64,000 nt of DNA, from the NCBI GenBank assembly GCA_023512835.1, contig CM042087.1, positions 51,826,265-51,890,264 of the forward strand, read 5' to 3'. This DNA is from Taxillus chinensis. Its lineage: Eukaryota > Streptophyta > Magnoliopsida > Santalales > Loranthaceae. The translations under genes were made by a program, and so were the position numbers. The notes beneath the pieces are model-generated. The model saw nothing but the letters and a program-made list of their open reading frames with translations. It searched no databases and was not told the DNA's origin. The first letter of the stretch is position 1; every line of letters begins with the position of its first letter. Below are positions 56,581-64,000 of this stretch, in pieces.

Positions 56581-57844
56581 ATGAAAATCCCCTCATATGT
56601 TTGCCTTATCTGTAGCCCCTAAGAAGTACGTCGGTTCTCCTATGAGAGACATTTCAAATTCATCACTCATTTTTTTTTCAAATTCTGCACACAACCCTGA
56701 GTGACTTCCTCCAAAGATAATGTCATCTACATAGACTATAGTAGTTAGGTGACCTTTGTCCGAATTCGAATATAAAGATTATGATCTACGGTTCCTCTCT
56801 GAAATTCATTCTCTTTAGATATCCATCAAGTCGGCTATACCATGCTCTAGGAGCTTGTTTCAGGCCATATAAGGCTTTCTTCAATCTCGCACACATATGT
56901 TTCCTCATCAACGATCTGTACTCCATCCTGGTTGCTCAATGTATACTTCTTCTTTTAGCAAACCATTCAGAAATGCAGACTTAACATCCATTTGATATAC
57001 CTTGAATCCTTTATGTCTTGCTAATGCGAGAAATATCCCGATTGTTTCCAGCCTCGCCACCGATGTAAAAGTTTCATCCACATCTATTCCCTCAATTTGA
57101 GAATATCCCTTGCATACCGGTCTAGCCTTGTTCCGACAACCTTGCCATCCTCATTCAGTTTATTCCCGAATACCCATTTTGTGCCGATGACATTCTTCTT
57201 CCGGGTCCAGGAACCAACTCCCTTGTCTTATTCTTTTCAATTTGATCCAGCTCCTCATTCATTCTTTGTGATCCAAGCTTCGTCCTCCACTGCCTCCCCA
57301 ACCGACTTTGGTTCAACTTGTAGAAAGCAATGCGGTAGCTTTAGTAAAATTTCTTTTGGTAGTTATACTGCTTTGGGATCACCAAGGATCTGATCCTTGT
57401 TATGTACACTCGGACCACAACCTCCTAGTTTTCTTGTTTGAGTCTTCTCTAGGATTGGACTCTCCCTTCTCTTCCTCATCAAACTTCTCCGAGTCTATGT
57501 CCTCATTCTTCTTTTCTTTTTCATACTCGGACTTTTCTTCTTCCCGAGGTTCTTCTATTTCAAAGTCCAGATTCTCATCCTCGGATACATCCTTCTTCTA
57601 GTTCTCATTGACCTTAACTTCACTTAAAGTTATGACTTTTCTAAGCCTTGGAAGAAATACTCTATATCCCTTTATCTCGATATGAGTATCCAACAAAAGT
57701 TCCTTCCTCGGATCGGCATGAAACTTTCCTCTTCCTTATTCCTTTATCTCGACAAAACAAGGACTTCCAAATATCCTGAATTACTTGGCTATTGACTTCT
57801 TCCCACACCATAATTCATAGGGTGTATAGTCCGTCTTTGGTCTT
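56581..57844 (-). pseudogene. copia K reverse transcriptase and integrase end
   Basis: IVYVDDIIFGGSHSGLC with YVDD at 56722-56733, FEKKMSDEFEMSLIGEPTYF just after it (56690-56630). Upstream: HKGFKVYQMDVKSAFLNGLL-like sequence (57020-56960), an acidic Glu/Ser/Lys linker (57600-57430), KELLLDTHIEIKGYRVFLP-like (57700-57650) and KTDYTPYELWCGKKSIAK (57838-57785), the usual C-terminus of copia integrase. The frame stops at 57844 where LTR H begins. Confidence 0.8.
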
Positions 57845-59543
57845 TGTCACGCCCGGATTTCCAACCCGAGGAAACCGGTACGTGACTCCCTTTTACCCAC
57901 ACGGAGGGCAAAGGGGTAGGATACAAAACAAGAATTTAACATTTTAAACATCCACAACATTCAAGAAAGTAATATTCATTAAAAGCAATCCAATCCAGTT
58001 TATTACAACAAAATCCTTTCCCACTCTGGGGTTACATCGATTCTCATAATAAAAATAACATAAACAAATTAAATAAACAAGGTCTTCCACCTTGGGGTCC
58101 CACCTAACCCCCGTAGGTTCTGAAAAGAAAACAACATGGTAGGAGGGGTGAGCAACCACAGCTCAGTAGGGATCATGTCTCCCAACCCATCCCATGCACC
58201 TGGTATCTACATGCCTTGTGTACAAGTCTTTGTGTCGTGATACAATTATCCCACCGAGATATGGTTACGAGCTATAACAGCAAACACGATCATACATGGG
58301 CTAGTACATAAACACTCCAGGCTTCCACAGCCACCGGGTTTCAAGAACAGTCCCGGGCTTCCCGACCACCGGGTTCCATAACATGATCCAGGGCTTCCAC
58401 GACCACCGGGTTCCACAAACACCCAGGCTTCCCGACCACCGGGTTCCACAAAACAGTCCCGGGCTTCCACGGTCACCGGGTGTACAAGCAAACACGCAAG
58501 ACACATGGCCATACAGGCATAACATCAAACACTAAGTATGCTTAGTCACACAGAATAACCTCGAACACTTAGCATGCGTATATCCACAAGCTCACAAACC
58601 CGACCACACGGCATTTCCACAAACACATAACATGCACAGCCTCACCAGGCATAATTTCAAACACTTGGAGGCATATACACATAACTATATTCACACGAGG
58701 CTTTTCATCAAACATATAGCATATAGATCACGAATCACACCAAAATGCCACTGAAGGCCAACATTCATATAGGAGATCACACCTATATGAATTTACATAT
58801 ATATATATAAACAGATGACCGGAATCGCCCTAGGACCTAGGACGGGAGGGTTTAGGAAGAAACAGAACCCCTACCTTAAAACAGATCTTCCTTGCTCCGC
58901 GCCAAACGCCGTCCTCCCCACGCAAGATGCTCCGGCAGCAACGGCAACTCCCCTTCCCTCTCTCTCTAGCTCTCTCTCTCTCTCAGCAGCGTGACCTGCG
59001 CAAAGGAACACAAGAACCCTAACTCAAACTCAAGCCCTCCTTATATAGACACCATTCACATCAAAACGACGTAGTTTTGATTAAGTAAACCCGGGATCAA
59101 AACGACGTAGTTTTGATCACACAAGCTACAACCTTTCCGCATCCATACACACCAAAATATTTGGAATTTCAACATGGTCCTTTGGAGAAAGTTCCTTAGA
59201 ATGCCAAAACCAAGGGACCCATGCAAAAATATGCTCGCACGCCAATTTGCACGTGAATTCCCAATTCACGTGCAACTCCATATGAACTCCAAATGCTCTC
59301 AAACTTCACCTAGCCTCCTTGCATCATTTGGAAGACAATTACACTTGCACGTGAATTGGACCCATATCACGTGCACCTCACATACATGTCCATTTGGTCT
59401 GAAACTTGTGGTAGATAGAGGACATCATTCTAAGCATCTTTCCTTTTGCACGTGAATTCATTGGAGTCCAACTACTAGGTCAAAATCTAGAAAAACTCTA
59501 CTCGGGAGGCAAAGCCGACTAACTCAAGGTACGGGTCCTTACA
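57845..59543 (-). repeat. 3' LTR of Tekay element H
   Basis: TGTCACGCCCGGATTTCC to ACGGGTCCTTACA, 1699 bp, followed by the same PPT as T1. A GTCTT word (57840-57844) would be the target duplication; its partner is outside the window. Palindromes 59060-59081 and 59096-59117, TATA box 59039-59047 (minus), GA tract 58956-58985, G-box module 59220-59480. A stretch with CACCGGGTT and CAGGCTTCC words (58315-58480) is a short irregular repeat. Confidence 0.85.
58315..58480. repeat. Short tandem repeat in LTR H
   Basis: About five imperfect copies of a unit near 30-35 bp, with GGCTTCCCGACCACCGGGTT and CCACAAACA words. It keeps the minus strand open, which is a repeat effect, not a gene. Confidence 0.7.
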
Positions 59544-59578
59544 TCCTCTCCCCCTTAAGACTTTTAGTCCTCGAAAAG
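59544..59578 (-). promoter_or_regulatory. Element H polypurine tract and hairpin
   Basis: TCCTCTCCCCCTTAAGA next to the LTR equals the T1 tract. At 59561-59578 CTTTTAG-TCCT-CGAAAAG forms the same stem as T1 with one mismatch. Confidence 0.7.
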
Positions 59579-59860
59579 AAATGACATACGAGGAAAACAA
59601 CCACAAACTACCCATTTGCCACCCGGCAAGCCACCACACCCAAATGGGTCATACACCACACAAAGACAACAACGACATACAAGTACCACCATAATCCATA
59701 ACCACAATAATGCACGGAACACATGTCCACATGGCACGAATACACATTTCAAAGCACATCACAAATAAGAACACATGTCTTTAAAAGACAATACAAATAT
59801 ATCAACTAATACAAGAAAACACATCACAAGGAAACATCACTATCCCTCAACACGGCCACC
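59579..59860 (-). other. Element H 3' untranslated stretch
   Basis: Non-coding, with ACACA/CCACA-rich words. No supported reading frame. Confidence 0.5.
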
Positions 59861-61290
59861 TCCCACGCCAAGATTGTTGGTCTCGAACAAGTGCGGGTCT
59901 TGCTCCCGCATCACGGACTCCCGTTCCCATGAAACACGTGAAACTTCCTCAACCGGGACACGTGAAACACGTTGTGCACTCGACTCGGCCGCGGTGGTAC
60001 GCTAACCGGTGGGGCTACAGGCCTACACGATCCAGGAATCTCAAAGGGCCAATAAACCGCGGAGATAGCTTGGAACCTCGCCCAAGCCGTCGATGTCCAC
60101 GGCGTGGAGAGACACGAAGGAACACATGATCACCATCAGAAAAATCCAAAGGTCGCGCCGCCGATCCGCATAAGATTTCGCCGACTACAGGCGACAACAA
60201 ACGGCGACGAATCGGCTTGACCTTCTCGGTAGCCTCTTGAACCAAGCGTGGCCCCAAGAGGGCTGCCTCTCCTACCTCGGTCCAACACAAGGGTGATCGA
60301 CACGGCCGTCCGTACAACGCCTCAAAAGGAGCCATCCCAATGGATGCACGATAGTTGTTGTTGTGGGCAAACTCCACCAAAGGAAGGTGAGTTGCCCACG
60401 AACCCCGAAATAACTACAAAAAAAGCCCGTAACATGTCCTCCATGGTCCGATTCGTCGCTCGATCGACCGTCCGTCTCGGGGTGAAAGGCTGTACTCAAG
60501 TGAAGCTTGGTTCCCATAGCCTCCGCAAACCGGCCCGGAAACGGGAAGTGAACCTCGAATCCCGGTCGAGACAACCGATGATGGTACCCCATGCGGTCTC
60601 ACAATCTCGTTCATGTATACAGTGACTCAAAGTCCCAATGGAGTCCCGCTCGCGAACAGCAAGAAAATGGGCCGACTTTGTGAGTCGATCCACAATCACC
60701 CAAATCATGTCCTTCCTCCCGGTGGTGGGTGGAAGACCGATCCTAAAGTCCATCGCGATATGGTCCCACTTCCACTCCGCTATGGGCAAGGGCGTAACAT
60801 GCCCGCCGGCCGGCGATGCTCGGCCTTCACCCGCCGACACGTGAGGCACCGCGAAACAAAGGCAACACATCGCGTTTCATCCCCAGGCCACCAAAAATGT
60901 CTGCACGAGCGCATGGTACATCTTCGTACCCCCTGGATGCACAGCAACCCTAGATTGGTGAAACTCCCTCATCACCTCATCCCCGAGGGAAGAAGCTACT
61001 ACCAACCGCCCAATGAAATGACAACTCATGCGCAAGGACCCTCGTCCAGTCCCCAGGATAGCTCCCCGGCCTCAATACGGGCACGGAGAACCTCACACTC
61101 AATGTCACCCAAGTGTTCCTCCCGGACGCGCCGGTACAACTCGGGCACTACCACCAAAGGACGCAGGGGTGTCCCACCATCACGAACAACGGCCGCAGCC
61201 GCAACGTCGCCAACTGCTCCATCGACTTCCACTCCCTCACGGCCACCTCGGCTTTCCCTTTTGCTCTCAATGCATCGACCCACAACATTA
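59861..61290 (-). pseudogene. Element H integrase, chromodomain deleted
   Basis: Pieces in at least three frames: [20 protein letters not shown] (about 60720-60660), STAFHPETDG (60505 area), [20 protein letters not shown] and CRSPLCWTEVGEAALLGPRL (60365-60250), and the end [20 protein letters not shown] (60110 area). The zinc region is only partly seen (61020-60830). Compared with T1, about 190 bp coding for the chromodomain core are replaced by some 25 bp near 59930. Frameshifted throughout. Confidence 0.85.
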
Positions 61291-61720
61291 CCCTTGCCGG
61301 GGTATAGGCAAGAGTAAAATCAAAGGCCCCCAAATACTCCACCCATCTCCTTTGCCTCAAATTCAAGTCCTTCGAGTAAAGATGTCCTGAAGGCTCTTGT
61401 GATCCGAGAACACCACAAACTTTTCCCCCAAGAGGTAGTCTTGCCAACTCTTCAGGGCGAAGATGACCAAGACTAACTCAAGGTCATGAGTAGGATAATC
61501 TCTGCTCACGAGGCTTGTTGCCTTGACCCATAAGCTACCACACGTGCCCCGCATAAGCACACACCCCAAACCAACCCTGGACACATCACAATACACCTCA
61601 TACGGAATATCCTCCCTAGGCAACCTCAACACGGGTGCGATGGTCAAACGGGTTTTGAGAGTCTCAAACGCCTCCGGGCACTTGTCCGTCCACTCAAACT
61701 TCACGCCTTCGAGTCAACCT
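61291..61720 (-). pseudogene. Element H RNase H
   Basis: [59 protein letters not shown] and KFVVFSDHKSLQDIFTRRT (61704-61363), then [20 protein letters not shown]. The catalytic pattern is mostly kept; the T of the usual Y-T-D-H-K reads S. A frameshift lies near 61535. Confidence 0.85.
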
Positions 61721-62420
61721 TCGTCATGGCGGCCCAACGGAGAACCCCTCTACAAAACGACGATAGTACCCCGCCAAGCCAAGAAAACTACGGATCTCAA
61801 AAACGTTGGTTGGCACTTGCCCACGATGCCACGGCCTCAATCTTGGTGGGTCCACCCTAACTCCTCGGTGACACCACATGGCCAAGAAAGTGAACCTCCC
61901 GTACCAAAACTCACACTTGCTAAACTTAGCAAACATTTCTGGTCCTCAAGGTTTGCGCAACTTGTTGCCAAGTGCTCCACGTGCTCCCTCTCGGTCTTGG
62001 AATACACCAAGATGTCGTCGATAAACACCACCACGAACGAGTCTAAGTATGGGGCAAAGACTTGGTTCATCAAATGCATGAACAACTGTGGCGCATTAGT
62101 GAGCCCGAAAGGCATCACTACCCACTCATAATGCCCATACCGCACCGGAAGCCGTCTTAGGGATGTCCTCCTCCTAACCCTGAGCTGGTGATACCCCGAC
62201 CGTAAATCTATCTTAGAAAACCACCGGGCCCCACTCAATTGGTCAAACAGTCATCTATCCGAGGCAACGGGTACTTGTTCTTCACGATCAACCGAATTCG
62301 ACTTCCGTAGTCGATGCGAGAGACGAAGCGTGCCATCGACCTTCTTAGCAAAGAGCACGGAGCACCCCGAGGTGAGGTACCTGTGCGATATACCCCCTGG
62401 CCCACCAACTCCTCGATTTG
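61721..62420 (-). pseudogene. Element H reverse transcriptase
   Basis: [34 protein letters not shown] and [20 protein letters not shown], with FIDD at about 62012-62023. The next part ([29 protein letters not shown]) is in another frame at 61936-61730. N-terminal pieces up to 62420 are shifted. Confidence 0.85.
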
Positions 62421-63050
62421 CCTACTGAAGCTCCCTCGGCTCGGCTGGCCCCATACGATACGCTACTTGGGAAAGTGGACTGTCCCCGGCACCGACTCGA
62501 TGGTGAACTCCAACTCCTCTTGGGTGGCAAACTCCTCACCGCTCGGGAAAAACATCCTGAAAGTGGTCCACAACAGGCGGGCCACACCCTCTTTTCCACC
62601 TTACCCTCCTCGGCCAAGGTCGTGGCTGCCAACCTGTGGGTAATGGCACCCACCGGTCCAAGCCCAGGCCCCGACTCGCCTCACAATCCCACTCCCCCTG
62701 CGAGGTGCAAGAGGTCCTGCGGGTGTCACAAAGGACACACGCCGCCGATAACAATCTATCTTGGCCCTGGAAAGCCATAAGCCAATCCATACCCAAGATC
62801 GGGTCAAACGCCCTCAAAGGCATCACATTGCAAGTCAAAACGCGGCTCCACCTCTCCCCATGGTTAACACACGGTCACGACACACTCGTCGTACCTCTAT
62901 CATGCCTCCCACGGAGACTCCACAACTAGGGGCCTCGCGGCCTCCCACGAGGCTAACCCCAAACCTATCATCACGGGCTCGGCCAACAAACGAACACGAT
63001 GCACCCGTATCGAAAGAACGAAGCTAGGTACGGGAGATCAAGAGGGTACC
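62421..63050 (-). pseudogene. Element H protease
   Basis: SFDTGASCSFVGRA is readable at about 63015-62975 with the DTGA active site. Later come VMPLRAFDPILGMDWLMAFQ (62825-62765), shifted CYRRRVSFVTPAGP, and the segment leading to the reverse transcriptase near 62430. Broken by frameshifts. Confidence 0.8.
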
Positions 63051-64000
63051 TCCAACCACCGATGGTCTGCTCCACCCTCGGTGGTGGGGCTGGTAGCTCG
63101 ACCTCCTCTGGTATGTCGCCTCCGGCGCGAACACCCTTCCGTGGCCGTGCCCGCTAGTCGGCTCACTCACTTGGACGGCTTCCCGCTAAGGTTGCCTCCG
63201 GCCTCGGTCTGCTGCCAGCTCCGGCCTCCCCACCAGGTCGGGTGCATTGGATCTGCTTGGTGGCCCCTGCCAGCAACGAGCTGGTCTCTCGAGCCCGGTG
63301 CCACGACCGGCATCACTCCTTGTCTTGGATGTCATGCCTCCAACTCCCCTGTTGCCACTCCGGCAAACCCGGCTCGAATGGCCCTCTCGTCCACATCTAT
63401 GGCATTTCCGGTCCCTCTTTGGACACTCCTTCCTCAAGTGGCCTTGCTCCCCACGGCCGGTAACAGCCGGCCCCAGGGAGACCCCTGTTTGGACCGCCTG
63501 CACGCCACCGCCAAAGCTAGACCTCCACGGGTTCGCTAATGTACTGTCCCCTGCTGCGGGAAGGAAGCTGCTATCCCTCTCCTCCGTCTTGAGCCTCTTG
63601 GACCCCTGCGTCTCGATCGGGCCCACTCTGCTGGCCCAGCGCCCCGATGGGCCTGCCTCCCATCATCCGGTTCCCTCTCGGCTATACGGGCCGTCTCCAC
63701 GGCCTCGGCCCCTAGGTCCTCAGCGTAGAATCGCCACCCTCTCCCTCAGGGCTGGCACGAGACCCAGGTGAACTTGTGGGCCTTGAGGTCCTCCACCACG
63801 ATCTCGGGAGCAAACCTACTCAATCTCGGGAACTCCGCTCATATCGGAGTACCGTCTTGGATCCACAGCGGAGCTGCCAAATTCTTCCCTCTTTTGCCAT
63901 CTCACCGATTCGGGAAGAACTCGTCTTGGAAGAGTTGCAAGAACTCCTCCCAAAACATGAGTTGCGGCTGCACGGCTCCCCGCGACACTCGTCCACCGCT
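63051..64000 (-). pseudogene. Element H gag (partial)
   Basis: KCHRCGREGHSSRVCRSG gives a CCHC knuckle at 63363-63404, with GHLRKECPKRD just before it. Upstream toward 64000: LRERVAILR and VRWQKREEF-type pieces match T1 gag wording. The start codon lies outside the window. GC-rich and frameshifted. Confidence 0.8.

Larger units (their letters stand above)
54996..57844 (-). mobile_element. Truncated Ty1-copia element K (SIRE-like)
   Basis: Minus-strand copia pol from the integrase/reverse transcriptase junction to RNase H, then a purine tract and a likely 3' LTR. The 5' half is not in the window because Tekay element H lies at 57845; if H inserted into K, the rest is beyond 64000. The left limit is approximate. 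Confidence 0.7.
59544..64000 (-). mobile_element. Internal region of Tekay element H (continues beyond window)
   Basis: PPT and hairpin, then on the minus strand from high to low coordinates gag, protease, reverse transcriptase, RNase H and integrase. Related to T1 by motif order and wording but more GC-rich and more frameshifted. The 5' LTR and gag start lie to the right of the window. The chromodomain segment is missing. Confidence 0.85.

Overview
The window is nuclear DNA of a flowering plant, most likely a dicot. The evidence is one plant-type cytochrome P450 gene at the left edge, LTR retrotransposons of the plant lineages Athila, Tekay/Del, Ogre/Tat and Ty1-copia, plant primer-binding sites (tRNA-Asp, tRNA-iMet, tRNA-Arg types), and AT-rich spacers. 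No tRNA, rRNA or CRISPR was seen. The only normal gene is the 5' part of a CYP94-type P450 (1-613, minus), with a candidate MITE about 120 bp upstream of its start codon.

Layout. 1870-7125: decayed 5'-truncated Ty1-copia element (plus). 7190-11119: LTR scraps and AT-rich DNA without genes. 11120-12688: LTR of an old Tekay-like element (C, minus), whose chromodomain tail reappears at 24592-24857. 13024-24586: full-length Athila element (minus) inside C, TSD CACAA. 24858-54352: very degraded Ogre/Tat element (D, plus) with a long repeat-filled LTR, a tRNA-Arg-type PBS and gag pieces but no recognisable pol. D is split by four later insertions: a chimeric solo LTR (A, 27432-29880, TSD TCTCT), a non-autonomous tRNA-Asp-primed element (E, 32021-37534), a full-length Tekay chromovirus (T1, 37831-47878, TSD GAGGG) and a solo LTR (F, 50484-53080, TSD GATTG). 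54353-about 54995: LTR fragment G, same family as C. About 54996-57844: truncated SIRE-like copia (K, minus). 57845-64000: 3' LTR and most of the internal region of a second Tekay element (H, minus) that runs off the window.

The most interesting content lies inside the retrotransposons. The Athila element carries, after integrase, a reading frame of about 350 codons (one in-frame TGA) that looks like a Ulp1/C48 SUMO-type cysteine protease with His, Asp, Gln and Cys in order. Athila and E each have the polypurine tract plus an adjacent hairpin in two copies, one at the 3' LTR and one 1.3-1.4 kb inside. A hairpin with the same TCCT loop but different, mostly self-complementary stems also sits beside the polypurine tract of the Tekay elements. 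LTRs of two Ty3 lineages share a promoter layout: a 22-bp palindrome with ATCAAAAC arms, then a TATA box, then a GA tract. They also share a G-box-rich module found in opposite orientations in different families.

All reading-frame calls were made by eye. Lineage names rest on remembered family motifs, not on searches.
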